From the NCBI GenBank assembly GCA_965656085.1, contig CBFHJA010000009.1:1-64000 (forward strand): a DNA stretch of 64,000 nucleotides, read 5' to 3'. Origin of the DNA: Aliishimia sp965656085 (GTDB taxonomy: Bacteria; Pseudomonadota; Alphaproteobacteria; Rhodobacterales; Rhodobacteraceae). The translations under genes were made by a program, and so were the position numbers. The notes beneath the pieces are model-generated. The model searched no databases. It worked only from the letters and a program-made list of their open reading frames with translations, and was not told the DNA's origin. Below are positions 1-8,222 of the stretch, one piece after another (position 1 is the stretch's first letter; each line of letters starts with the position of its first letter).

Positions 1-1
1 C

Positions 2-538
2 TGGCGGCAGGCGACCGCGGAGGGCGACCGCACCGCCGCCGCGCTGGCCCGCGCCGAGCTTGACGAGGCCCGCGCCCGCCTTGCGCTGGCCGAAACCCGG
101 CTGGAGCGTCTGACGATCCGCGCGGCGCAGGACGGGCAGGTGATCTCGGGCGATCTGTCGCAGCGCATCGGCGCGCCGGTCCGCACCGGTGATCTGCTCT
201 TCGAGGTGGCGACGCTCGACGCCTACCGCTTGTTCATCGACGTGAGCGAATTCGATCTCGAACTGGTCCAGCCCGGGCAGCGGGGCGCGGTGGTGTTCTC
301 CGGGCAGATCAGCCAGACGATCCCCTTCACCGTCCGTACCATCGCCTCGGTCTCGACCCCCGAAGGCGGCGAGAACCGGTTCCGGGTCGAGGCGGATGTG
401 GATCAGCCGGGCGACACGCTGCGCCCGGGCCTGCAGGGCGTGGCCAAGATCACCACGGGCCGCACCACGCTGGCGTGGCACTGGCTGCGCGGCACCGCCG
501 TGCGGGCCCGGCTTCTGCTCTGGCGGGTGCTGCCATGA
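2..538 (+). CDS. HlyD/RND-type membrane fusion protein (5' partial)
   Basis: The reading frame is open from the first bases of the window, so the N-terminus lies upstream; the GTG at 140 is only an internal codon. The visible part starts with an Ala/Arg/Glu-rich coiled coil, then LTIRAAQDGQVISGDLSQRI, the usual hairpin-to-lipoyl transition of periplasmic adaptors, then a beta-barrel domain ending near RPGLQGVAKITTG. A hydrophobic C-terminal tail (WHWLRGTAVRARLLLWRVLP) follows. Adaptors of this kind bridge an inner-membrane exporter and an outer-membrane channel. The stop codon overlaps the next start (ATGA at 535), so the gene is translationally coupled to the M50/HlyD fusion gene and is likely part of the same export machine. 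Confidence 0.85.
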   Translation, partial: WRQATAEGDRTAAALARAELDEARARLALAETRLERLTIRAAQDGQVISGDLSQRIGAPVRTGDLLFEVATLDAYRLFIDVSEFDLELVQPGQRGAVVFSGQISQTIPFTVRTIASVSTPEGGENRFRVEADVDQPGDTLRPGLQGVAKITTGRTTLAWHWLRGTAVRARLLLWRVLP

Positions 539-2685
539 GCGACGGGTTTCTCAGCCCGGACTGGCACCGGGTTTCCGGGCTTGCCCCCCGCCTGCGCGCG
601 GGCACGCGGATCGACCGGCATCTCTATCTCGGCACGCCGTGGCACGTGGTCTCGAACGCCACCGGCATCAAGGCGGTACGCCTGACGCCAGCGGCCTATG
701 CCGCCGTGGGCCGGTTCGATGGCCGTCTGACGCTGGACGAGATATGGCAGGCCCTGCGCGCCGATCTCGGGGACGCCGCGCCGACGCAACAGGACATGGT
801 CTCGCTTCTGACCCAGCTCCATCAGTCGGACATGCTCGACAGCACCGAAGTGCCGCTGCTCGGGGAGATGCTGGAGCGGCAGGAAAAGCACCGCGCGCAG
901 GTCTGGAAGAAACTGCTGATGAACCCGCTCGCGGTCACGGTGCCCTTGGTGAACCCGGACCGCTTCCTCGCCGGGCTGTGCCGCGTGACCGGGCTCGTGC
1001 CGCGCTGGCTCTGGTGGGCCGCCGTGCTGGCGCTTGTGTGTGCCGCGCTGGCAGTCCTGCCGCTGCATTGGGACGCGCTCCGCGCGCGCGGGCTGTCGGG
1101 GTTTCTCGATCTGGAGAACCTGCTGCTGATCGCCCTGATCTACCCGGTGATGAAGGCGCTCCACGAGATCGCCCACGGCATCGCGATCAAGGCGCGCGGC
1201 GGCACGGTCTCCGAGATGGGCCTGATGTTCATCGCGTTCTTCCCGATCCCGTATGTCGAGGCCTCCGCCTCGCTGGTCTTCCCCTCGAAATGGGACCGCG
1301 CGGCGGTGGCGGCGGCGGGTGTGGCGGTCGAGATCGCCATCGCCGCGCTCGCCTTCTTTCTCTGGACCTCACTTGAAGAAGGCACCGCGCGCACGCTGGC
1401 GTTCAACACGATGGTGATCTCGGGGATCTCGACGCTGGTGATCAACGGCAACCCGCTGCTGAAATTCGACGGCTACCACGTGCTCTGCGACGTGATCGAA
1501 ATCCCCAACCTCAGCCAGCGCGGCAACAATTGGTGGGGCGAGATGCTCCGCGTCCACGTACTTGCAACCCGCGAGCGCCGTCGCACCCCGACCGTGGCAT
1601 GGGAGCGCCTGTGGTTCTTCGCCTACCCGCCCGCCGCCTTTGTCTACCGCCTGTTCATCTCCATGACGATCGCGCTCTTCGTGGCCCAGACCTACCGCGC
1701 GGTCGGGGTGGTGCTGGCGGCGTGGTCGCTCACGCTGACCTTGCTCTGGCCGGCGCTGAAGACGGCCCACAAGGGGCTGACCGATCCGCGCATCCGGCTG
1801 GCAGGCGTGCGGGCGTGGCGCGGCGCGGCGCTGGTGACGGCGGGTCTGTGTGTCCTGCTGGTCTTCGTCAAATTCCCGCACCGGCCCGTGGTGCAGGGCG
1901 TGGTGTGGCTGCCGCAAGAGGCGTTCCTGCGCGCCGAGGTCCCCGGCCAGATCGACGCGCAAACCCTTGCAGCGGGGGCGGCGGTGACTGCGGGCGAGAC
2001 CTTGTTCCGCCTGAGCGATCCCGCGCTCACCGCCGAGATTGCGGTCAAGGCAGCGGAGCTTGACCGGCTGCGTGTCTCGCTGGCCAGCGCGCGCTTCACG
2101 GATCGTTCCGAGGCCGAGCGTCTGGAGTTGCGCCGCGCGGCGGCCGAGGCTGAGCGGGCGCGGCTTGAAGAGCGGCGGGCGGCGCAGTTGGTGCGGGCCT
2201 CCGCGCGGGGCGTGCTCGACATTCCCGGCGGGCAGGACCAGACCGGAGCCTTTGCCCGGCAGGGCGCGCTTCTGGCCTATGTGCTCCCGCCCGGCGCGCC
2301 GCTTGTCCGCCTTGCGGTGCCGCAACATCTCGCCCCTGACATCCGCGCCCATGGCACCCGGGCCGAGCTGCGCTTTGCCACCGACACCGCCCGGAGCGTG
2401 CCGGCGGCGCTGGTGCGCGATGTGCCCGAGGGTGCATCGGTGCTGCCCTCACCGGTGCTGGCGCTGGACGGCGGGGGGCCGTTCGCGACCGTTGGCGACC
2501 CCGAGGAGCCCTTGCGCACGGTCCAGCCGCTGTTCCAGTTCGAAATGCAGCTCACGGGCCCGCCCGAGCGCCTGCCGCCCTTCGGCACCCGCGCCTATGC
2601 GCGCTTCGATCTGCCGCCCAAGACCGCCGCAACCCGGGTGCAGCGCTGGCTCCGGCGCAGCTTTCTCAGCTGGTTCGATGTTTGA
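535..2685 (+). CDS. PqqD-like / M50 site-2-protease-like / HlyD-like fusion membrane protein
   Basis: 716 residues from the ATG at 535, chosen because it overlaps the preceding stop (ATGA). Residues about 15-110 resemble a PqqD-type winged-helix peptide-binding domain. A multi-span membrane region follows, with the zinc-protease motif HEIAH at 210-214 and the second M50 motif NPLLKFDGY (306-314, candidate metal ligand D312). After the last transmembrane segment (about 425-450) there is a periplasmic HlyD-like half: a lipoyl-type strand (VPGQIDAQTLAAGAAVTAGE), a coiled coil and a barrel-like tail. The family pairs an M50 fold with an adaptor domain. What it cleaves or carries cannot be read from the sequence. 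It overlaps the SecA-like gene by 8 nt. Confidence 0.82.
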   Translation: MSDGFLSPDWHRVSGLAPRLRAGTRIDRHLYLGTPWHVVSNATGIKAVRLTPAAYAAVGRFDGRLTLDEIWQALRADLGDAAPTQQDMVSLLTQLHQSDMLDSTEVPLLGEMLERQEKHRAQVWKKLLMNPLAVTVPLVNPDRFLAGLCRVTGLVPRWLWWAAVLALVCAALAVLPLHWDALRARGLSGFLDLENLLLIALIYPVMKALHEIAHGIAIKARGGTVSEMGLMFIAFFPIPYVEASASLVFPSKWDRAAVAAAGVAVEIAIAALAFFLWTSLEEGTARTLAFNTMVISGISTLVINGNPLLKFDGYHVLCDVIEIPNLSQRGNNWWGEMLRVHVLATRERRRTPTVAWERLWFFAYPPAAFVYRLFISMTIALFVAQTYRAVGVVLAAWSLTLTLLWPALKTAHKGLTDPRIRLAGVRAWRGAALVTAGLCVLLVFVKFPHRPVVQGVVWLPQEAFLRAEVPGQIDAQTLAAGAAVTAGETLFRLSDPALTAEIAVKAAELDRLRVSLASARFTDRSEAERLELRRAAAEAERARLEERRAAQLVRASARGVLDIPGGQDQTGAFARQGALLAYVLPPGAPLVRLAVPQHLAPDIRAHGTRAELRFATDTARSVPAALVRDVPEGASVLPSPVLALDGGGPFATVGDPEEPLRTVQPLFQFEMQLTGPPERLPPFGTRAYARFDLPPKTAATRVQRWLRRSFLSWFDV

Positions 2686-4681
2686 CCGGATGCGCCCTTG
2701 GGCGCAGGGGATGCGCGCTGACACCACCTTGCCCGAGCGCCGCCCCAAGGACCTCAAGCCGAGCGACCGGGTGGTGCTGCGCGTTTTGGCGTATTTTCGC
2801 CGCACGAGCCTGACCCCCGGCCCGCTGGCATGGTTTGAGACCAAGGCTGTGCTGCGCATCTGCCGCGGGCTTGACGCGGCACCGGAGGATGCACTGGCCG
2901 CCGAGTTGCGCGCGCTTGGCAAGACCTTGCTCCGCAGCGGCTTCCGAGGCCGTGCCTTCCGGCGCGCCACCGCGATCATCCGGCAGATCACCGGGCGCAG
3001 ACTGGGGCTCTGGCTGCATCCGGTGCAGGTCATGGGCGGCATGGCGCTGGCGCGGGGCCGGATCATCGAAATGGCCACCGGCGAGGGCAAGACGATCACC
3101 ACGCTGATCCCGGCGGTGCTGGCGGCGATGACCGGCCACCCGGTCCACGTGGTCACCGTCAACGCCTACCTCGCTGCCCGCGACCGCGACACGCTGGCCC
3201 CGGTGCTGGACGCGCTCGGGCTGACCCATACGGTGATCACCAGCGAGACCGATTATGCCGCGCGGCCTGCGCTGCACAATGCGGATGTGGTGTTCATCAC
3301 CAATAGCGATCTGACCTTCGACTACCTGCGCGACCGCATTGCCTACCAGTCCCAGCGCACGGCGCTGAACGCGCTGGTGCGGCAGCGCTTCGCCCGGACC
3401 TCACGGCAGGATCCGCGCAACTTGGTGCGGGGGCTGGGCTTTGCGGTGGTCGACGAGGTGGACTCGATCCTCATCGACGAGGCGCAGACCCCGCTGATCA
3501 TCACCGCCGAGCGGCCCGATGACGGCACGGCGCGGGCGCTGGAGGAGACCGTGCTGGCCTTTGCCGGGGGGCTGGAGGCGGGGCTGCATTTCGAGGTCCG
3601 CTTCAAGCACCGCCGGATCGAGCTTCTGCCGGCGATCGAGCCGCTGCTGGAGGCGTTTCACACACCGTTTGCAGACCTTGCGACGCTGGAGGCGCGGCGC
3701 GAGGCGGTGACCCATGCGCTCACCGCGCTGTATCTCTACACCCGCGACGAGCACTACATGCTCACCGAAGACGGGCTGGCGATTGTCGATGAGTTTTCCG
3801 GTCGGGTGATGCCGGACCGGCAGTGGCAGAAAGGCTTGCACCAGATGATCGAGGCCAAGGAGGAACTCGAACGCTCCCCCGAGCGCGAGACTCTCGCCCA
3901 GATCACCTATCAGAGCTTTTTCAACCGCTTTTTGTGGTTCGCGGGCATGACCGGCACGGCGCAGGAGGTCGCGCGGGAGCTGTTCACCAGCTTCGACCGC
4001 CGGGTGGTCCGCTTGCCGACCCACAAACCGGTCCGGCGCAGGCTGTCCCGGACCTGGCTCTATGCGACCTCGGAGCGGCGATGGGCGGCGGTGCTGCGCG
4101 AGGCGGCCCGGATGGCGGCGCAGGGCCGCCCGGTGCTGATCGGCACGCGCTCGGTGAAGGCCTCCGAGCATATCTCGGCCCTGTTGGAGACTGCCGGGCA
4201 GGCGCATGTGGTGCTCAACGCGCGTCAGACCGCGGAAGAGGCAGAGATCGTCGCCCGGGCGGGGCAGGCGGGGCAGATCACTGTGGCGACCAACATGGCC
4301 GGGCGCGGCACCGACATCCCCGTGCCGCCGGAGATCGAGGCCATGGGCGGTTTGCACGTGATCCTGACCGAGTTTCACAACTCCGCCCGGATCGACCGCC
4401 AACTCATTGGCCGCACCGCCCGGCAGGGCCAGCGCGGCACGGCAGCGGCGTTCGTGTCGCTGGACGACCCGCTTTTTGCGGATATGGTCCCGTGGCTTAA
4501 CCGCAGCCTGCGCGCGTTGCTGCGTCCGTGGCCGGGGCGCCTGCCGTCGGCGCTGGCAGAGTTGCAACGCAACCTTGCGCAGGCCCGTGCCGAACGCCTT
4601 GGCCGCCGCCAGCGGCGCGACACGGTGCGCCGCGCCGAGCGTGTGCAGAAATCTCTCGGCTTCACGCCCGACAATATCTGA
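2678..4681 (+). CDS. Short SecA-like translocase ATPase
   Basis: 667 residues from the ATG at 2678, which overlaps the end of the M50 gene. SecA motor motifs are all present: Walker A ATGEGKT (133-139), Walker B DEVDSILIDEAQTPLIIT (from D259), FAGMTGTA, TNMAGRGTDI (N539) and GRTARQGQRG (about 578-587). Housekeeping SecA is about 850-900 residues. This protein stops about 80 residues after the last motif, with only a basic helix (LAQARAERLGRRQRRDTVRRAERV). The helical wing, two-helix finger and Cys-rich C-terminal tail have no counterpart. It is therefore a SecA paralogue and not the housekeeping gene. Coupling to an adaptor and an M50/HlyD protein suggests a dedicated export or processing system; the substrate is unknown. 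Confidence 0.85.
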   Translation: MFDRMRPWAQGMRADTTLPERRPKDLKPSDRVVLRVLAYFRRTSLTPGPLAWFETKAVLRICRGLDAAPEDALAAELRALGKTLLRSGFRGRAFRRATAIIRQITGRRLGLWLHPVQVMGGMALARGRIIEMATGEGKTITTLIPAVLAAMTGHPVHVVTVNAYLAARDRDTLAPVLDALGLTHTVITSETDYAARPALHNADVVFITNSDLTFDYLRDRIAYQSQRTALNALVRQRFARTSRQDPRNLVRGLGFAVVDEVDSILIDEAQTPLIITAERPDDGTARALEETVLAFAGGLEAGLHFEVRFKHRRIELLPAIEPLLEAFHTPFADLATLEARREAVTHALTALYLYTRDEHYMLTEDGLAIVDEFSGRVMPDRQWQKGLHQMIEAKEELERSPERETLAQITYQSFFNRFLWFAGMTGTAQEVARELFTSFDRRVVRLPTHKPVRRRLSRTWLYATSERRWAAVLREAARMAAQGRPVLIGTRSVKASEHISALLETAGQAHVVLNARQTAEEAEIVARAGQAGQITVATNMAGRGTDIPVPPEIEAMGGLHVILTEFHNSARIDRQLIGRTARQGQRGTAAAFVSLDDPLFADMVPWLNRSLRALLRPWPGRLPSALAELQRNLAQARAERLGRRQRRDTVRRAERVQKSLGFTPDNI

Positions 4682-4689
4682 GCCGCACA

Positions 4690-4713
4690 CAAAAAAACCG
4701 GCCCGTGTGCCGG
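4690..4713 (-). terminator. Putative intrinsic terminator, minus-strand direction
   Basis: Stem CCGGC (4698-4702) pairs with GCCGG (4709-4713). Read on the minus strand, the hairpin is followed by seven T residues. It would stop minus-strand transcription running from the 5096-5383 gene towards the SecA-like gene. Confidence 0.45.
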
Positions 4714-4824
4714 GACGGATCTGAAATGCGAGTTTCAGCGCATCGAGGCTTTTTCAGGGGAGCAGGTCAGCGTCCAAGGCCAATCTTCTGTGTCGGAAGG
4801 GCTGTCGCAGGGCCCGCCACATAA

Positions 4825-4962
4825 GTTAACGCCGGACCACCGCACGGTGCGTTAACCTTTTCAAATCGCGGAACGAATCGCGATTTGTATGTACAGTGTA
4901 TGTACAGGTGCCATACCCGCAGCCATACGCCGTATGTACCTTGTTTCTATGGCGTTAACGCC
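4825..4962 (-). repeat. Intergenic repeat, copy A (inverted relative to B and C)
   Basis: One of three related copies in the window. Read on the minus strand it has, in order: the 12-bp palindrome GGCGTTAACGCC (4951-4962), two GTATGGC units, two TGTACATAC units, an 8-bp stem hairpin, and a GTTAAC-containing end. The hairpin is AAATCGCG (4863-4870), an 8-nt loop (4871-4878) and CGCGATTT (4879-4886). The loop equals that of copies B and C on the same strand, and one stem pair is swapped compared with copy B. Confidence 0.85.
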
Positions 4963-5049
4963 GGAAATCACGTTTTTCGGGAAATCAGCGGCGCGCAACG
5001 CTCGCATCGTTAACCAGTCACTCCGCGAACCACGTCACCGCAGTCACCC

Positions 5050-5069
5050 GGACGGGCTTTCGCCCGTCC
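5050..5069 (-). terminator. GC-rich hairpin downstream of the coiled-coil stress gene
   Basis: GGACGGGC (5050-5057), loop TTTC, GCCCGTCC (5062-5069): a perfect 8-bp stem about 27 bases beyond the stop of the minus-strand gene. There is no T-run on either side, so terminator function is only probable. Confidence 0.4.
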
Positions 5070-5095
5070 TGAGGTTCTCAGTTCACCGGTCAGCT

Positions 5096-5383
5096 TTAGC
5101 TGAAGCGGTTCCAAGCGTTCTGCATGGCATCGGACATGCTGTCCCACGCTGCATCGGCGCCCTTCTTGACGTCGTCCCAAGCATCGCTGCTGGAAGACTG
5201 CACGTCCTTGAGCTTGCTCTGCACCGCATCGCGGCGGCTGCGCAAATCTTTCAGTTCTTCGTGGTACTTAGCCTGCGCATCGGCGCTGGCGCTTTCGGCC
5301 TTCGCCTTCATCTTGTCAATATCGGCTTGCCACTCATCAAGCTTGGTCGAGAGCTTTTTCTCGTATGTTTGCTTGTCAGACAT
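5096..5383 (-). CDS. Small coiled-coil stress-type protein (sll1863-like)
   Basis: 95 residues, highly charged and predicted almost entirely helical (MSDKQTYEKKLSTKLDEWQA start, many Lys/Glu/Asp/Ala heptads, aromatic end AWNRF). No signal peptide or transmembrane segment is visible, so it is probably cytoplasmic. Short helical proteins of this type are common in alphaproteobacteria and are often induced by general stress. An AAGGAG ribosome-binding site precedes the start, and a good EcfG-type promoter lies about 55 bases upstream (5438-5462). The molecular function is not known. Confidence 0.8.
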   Translation of the reverse strand: MSDKQTYEKKLSTKLDEWQADIDKMKAKAESASADAQAKYHEELKDLRSRRDAVQSKLKDVQSSSSDAWDDVKKGADAAWDSMSDAMQNAWNRFS

Positions 5384-5437
5384 GTGGGTCTCCTTTCCGT
5401 TCGAGTCTCACGCGTTTCGCTAAGCGCTTGAATAAAG

Positions 5438-5462
5438 AACGCGCGAAGCCAGCGAGGGTTCC
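5438..5462 (-). promoter_or_regulatory. EcfG (general stress sigma) type promoter
   Basis: On the minus strand GGAAC (5462-5458) is followed by 16 bases and CGTT (5441-5438). This matches the alphaproteobacterial sigma-EcfG consensus GGAAC-N16/17-CGTT. It sits upstream of the coiled-coil gene and leaves a leader of about 45-50 bases. Confidence 0.65.
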
Positions 5463-5681
5463 ATAGCGGCATCAAACTCTACCGGAACGGAGCCTTGGCC
5501 GGGGTGCGGCAACGCGGAGCGAAACAAGGGCATGCGGGCCGTGACGCTGCGTGCCGATGCATACAAAACTCCGTGATTTCCGCAAGTTGCGCCCTGCTGT
5601 CGCACCTGCGTGACCTGCGCGCCCGGGCCCCTATCTTTGGATCAACGATACATATCCCACGTCACAATTCAGGGCTCTTTC

Positions 5682-7064
5682 ATGGACACGCTCCTTCTGT
5701 CCCGGATCCAGTTCGGGGCCAACATCTCGTTTCACATCCTCTTCCCGACGATCACCATCGCGCTCGGGTGGGTTCTGCTGTTCTTCAAGCTGCGCTGGTC
5801 CGCGACCGGCGAGCAGAAGTGGCGTGAGGCCTACCAGTTCTGGGTCAAGGTCTTCGCGCTGTCCTTCGCCATGGGCGTCGTGAGCGGCATCACCATGTCG
5901 TTCCAGTTCGGCACCAACTGGCCGGGCTTCATGGAAACCGTCGGCAATATCGCCGGTCCGCTTTTGGCCTACGAGGTGCTCACCGCCTTCTTCCTCGAAG
6001 CGGTCTTCCTCGGGATCATGCTCTTCGGCTGGTCGCGCGTGCCGCGCTGGCTGCACACCACGGCGACGTTCCTCGTCGCGTTCGGCACCACCATGTCGGC
6101 GTTCTGGATTCTCGTGCTAAACTCTTGGATGCACACCCCCGCAGGCTTTGAGATGCGCGAGGGCGTGGCCTTTGCAACCGATTGGTTTGCAATCATTTTC
6201 AACCCCTCCATGCCCTACCGCCTCGTGCATATGCTGCTCGCCAGCGGCCTGACCGTCGCCTTCCTGATCGCGGGCCTGAGCGCCTTCCGGATGCTCATCG
6301 GCGACCGCAGCGACGCGGTGAAAGCCGCGATGCGCACCGGCGTCGTGCTTGGTGCGGTGCTGATCCCGATCCAGATTCTCGCGGGTGACTTTCACGGCCT
6401 GAACACCCTCAAGCACCAGCCCGCCAAGGTCGCGGCCATGGAAGGCAACTGGGAGACCCAAGGCAACGTGCCGGTGATCGTCTTCGGCGTCATCGACGAA
6501 GAGGCGCGCGAGAACCGCCACACGCTGGAAATCCCCAACCTTGCCTCGCTGATCCTCACGAAGAAGACAGATGGCGTCGTGCCGGGTCTCAACGACTTCG
6601 TGGCCGAGGATGGCACCGTGCTGCATCCGCCCGTGGCGAAGGTCTTCTGGTCTTTCCGCACGATGGTCGGCACCGGTGTTGCGATGCTCCTGCTATCCTG
6701 GGCGGCGGCGTTCCTGATCTGGCGGCGCGGCGCGGGCAGCCTGCCCAAACCTGTGCTTTACGCTATGGTGCCGATGGCCTTCTCGGGCTGGGTTGCCACG
6801 CTCGCGGGGTGGTACACCACAGAGATCGGCCGCCAGCCATGGCTGGTGCAGGGCGTGCTTACCACAGAATCCGCCGTGGCGAACGTGCCTGCGGCCCATG
6901 TCGGCACCACGCTCGTGGCCTATCTCGTGATCTACGCGCTGCTCTTGTCCGCCTATATCGCGGTCCTGTTCTACCTCGCGCGCAAGGCGACCACCGGTGA
7001 CGTGCCGCGCCCCCGCGTGCCGCTGGCCGGGCAGGCCGTGGCCACCCAAGTTCCGGCGGAGTGA
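5682..7064 (+). CDS. cydA: Cytochrome bd-type quinol oxidase subunit I (CIO-like)
   Basis: 460 residues from the ATG at 5682 (MDTLLLSRIQFG, the family start). CydA carries the haems and the quinol site of the bd oxidase, which reduces O2 at the inner membrane without proton pumping. Visible features are the early haem-ligand helix (ISFHILFPTITI), the WMHTPAG segment, a short Q-loop around GDFHGLNTLKHQPAK, and GWYTTEIGRQPW near the C-terminus. The short Q-loop places it with the cyanide-insensitive oxidase subgroup. The stop overlaps the GTG start of cydB. Bases 5384-5681 upstream hold the EcfG promoter of the divergent gene; no FNR-type box was seen there. Confidence 0.95.
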   Translation: MDTLLLSRIQFGANISFHILFPTITIALGWVLLFFKLRWSATGEQKWREAYQFWVKVFALSFAMGVVSGITMSFQFGTNWPGFMETVGNIAGPLLAYEVLTAFFLEAVFLGIMLFGWSRVPRWLHTTATFLVAFGTTMSAFWILVLNSWMHTPAGFEMREGVAFATDWFAIIFNPSMPYRLVHMLLASGLTVAFLIAGLSAFRMLIGDRSDAVKAAMRTGVVLGAVLIPIQILAGDFHGLNTLKHQPAKVAAMEGNWETQGNVPVIVFGVIDEEARENRHTLEIPNLASLILTKKTDGVVPGLNDFVAEDGTVLHPPVAKVFWSFRTMVGTGVAMLLLSWAAAFLIWRRGAGSLPKPVLYAMVPMAFSGWVATLAGWYTTEIGRQPWLVQGVLTTESAVANVPAAHVGTTLVAYLVIYALLLSAYIAVLFYLARKATTGDVPRPRVPLAGQAVATQVPAE

Positions 7065-8080
7065 GCGCGATGGAGATGTTCGGTGATCCGGCCCAGTGGC
7101 TGCCCCTGAGTTTTGCCGCGCTGATGGGCGTGTCGATCCTGATCTATGTCGTGCTCGACGGGTTCGATCTGGGCGTCGGGGTTCTGTTCCCCTTCGCCTC
7201 CGATGAGGATAAGGACATGATGGTGGCCTCCATCGGCCCGTTCTGGGATGCCAACGAGACATGGCTTGTCCTCGCGGTGGGCCTCCTGCTCGTTGCCTTC
7301 CCGGCGGCCCATGGCGCGATCCTCACAGCGCTTTATTTGCCGGTCGCGGTGATGCTGATTGGCCTGATCCTGCGCGGCGTGGCCTTCGAATTCCGCGTCA
7401 AGGCCCCGCTGCCATGGAAGGCGACATGGAACATGGCGTTCTACGTGGGCTCGCTGATGACCTCGCTGGCGCAAGGGTTCATGCTGGGCAAATACATCAT
7501 GGGGCTGGAGAGCACGTGGCAGACATGGGCCTTCGCGGCGGTCACGGGCGTGTTCCTCACCGTGGGCTATTCCTGCATCGGCGCGGCGTGGCTGATCCTC
7601 AAGACCTCGGGCGATTTGCAGCGCAAGGCGGTGACATGGGCCAAGGGCGGTATCTGGGGCATGATCCTCGGTCTCGGCGCGGTGTCCTTGGCGACGCCAT
7701 TGGTGAGCGACCGGATCTGGGACAAATGGTTCTCGGTCCCTGAGTTCTTCCTGCTGGCCCCGCTGCCGATCATGTCCGCCGCGCTGGTCTGGCTTTTGTG
7801 GTACTCGCTGCGCTACTTGCCCGCCGAGGGCGACCGCTTCGCGTGGTTCCCCTTCGCGGTGACGATTACCCTGTTCATTCTCGCGTTCTTCGGCATGGCC
7901 TACTCGTTCTACCCCTATGTCGTGCCCGAGCAAATGACGATCTACGAGGCGGCCTCGGCCCCCGAGAGCCTGTTCATCATCCTCGTGGGCACTTGCGTGG
8001 TGCTGCCGATGATCGGTGGCTACACCGCACTGGCCTACACGATCTTCCGCGGCAAGGCGCGACACCTGACCTATGACTGA
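7061..8080 (+). CDS. cydB: Cytochrome bd-type quinol oxidase subunit II
   Basis: 339 residues from the GTG at 7061, which overlaps the cydA stop (GTGA); the ATG at 7070 is an alternative. Family signature VLDGFDLGVGVLFPF is near the N-terminus, then GPFWDANETWLVLAVG and several membrane helices, ending PMIGGYTALAYTIFRGKA. CydB partners CydA as the second membrane subunit. No small CydX-like gene follows; the next 142 bases are intergenic with a hairpin repeat. Confidence 0.95.
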   Translation: MSAMEMFGDPAQWLPLSFAALMGVSILIYVVLDGFDLGVGVLFPFASDEDKDMMVASIGPFWDANETWLVLAVGLLLVAFPAAHGAILTALYLPVAVMLIGLILRGVAFEFRVKAPLPWKATWNMAFYVGSLMTSLAQGFMLGKYIMGLESTWQTWAFAAVTGVFLTVGYSCIGAAWLILKTSGDLQRKAVTWAKGGIWGMILGLGAVSLATPLVSDRIWDKWFSVPEFFLLAPLPIMSAALVWLLWYSLRYLPAEGDRFAWFPFAVTITLFILAFFGMAYSFYPYVVPEQMTIYEAASAPESLFIILVGTCVVLPMIGGYTALAYTIFRGKARHLTYD

Positions 8081-8138
8081 GGCAGGCTAACGCGGGCGCG
8101 ACAGAGGTAACTTACGCCCCTTTGCTCTTCGTTTGGTC

Positions 8139-8190
8139 AAAAATATCCCGGGGTGAATGCGCCGCAGGCGCAGAGGGGCAGCGCCCCTTT
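8139..8190. repeat. AAATATCCC/GGGGTGA intergenic hairpin element, copy 1
   Basis: Core AAAAATATCCCGGGGTGA (8139-8156), then two hairpins: GCGCC-gca-GGCGC (8159-8171) and AGGGGC-agc-GCCCCT (8174-8188). A second copy with the same layout lies at 12949-13004. The hairpins may also terminate cydB transcription. Confidence 0.6.
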
Positions 8191-8222
8191 CCATGGCAAA
8201 AAAATCGCCCTAGCGTGGCGCC

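Larger units (their letters stand above)
4682..5095. other. Gene-free region after the SecA-like gene
   Basis: No convincing coding sequence lies in these 414 bases. They hold a hairpin with a T-tract on the minus strand (4690-4713), repeat element A (4825-4962) and a GC-rich hairpin (5050-5069) just beyond the stop of the minus-strand coiled-coil gene. Confidence 0.7.

Noticed and set aside
2039..2677. An N-terminal extension of the SecA-like protein starting at 2039
   Set aside because: That stretch is an out-of-frame reading of the M50/HlyD gene. The ATG at 2678 overlaps the M50 gene end and fits SecA length at the N-terminus.
3401..4690. A minus-strand open frame opposite the SecA-like gene
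   Set aside because: Shadow of a gene with all SecA motifs; no start signal or family resemblance.
5420..5605. A 61-codon minus-strand frame upstream of cydA
   Set aside because: It overlaps the EcfG-type promoter of the neighbouring gene and has no coding features.
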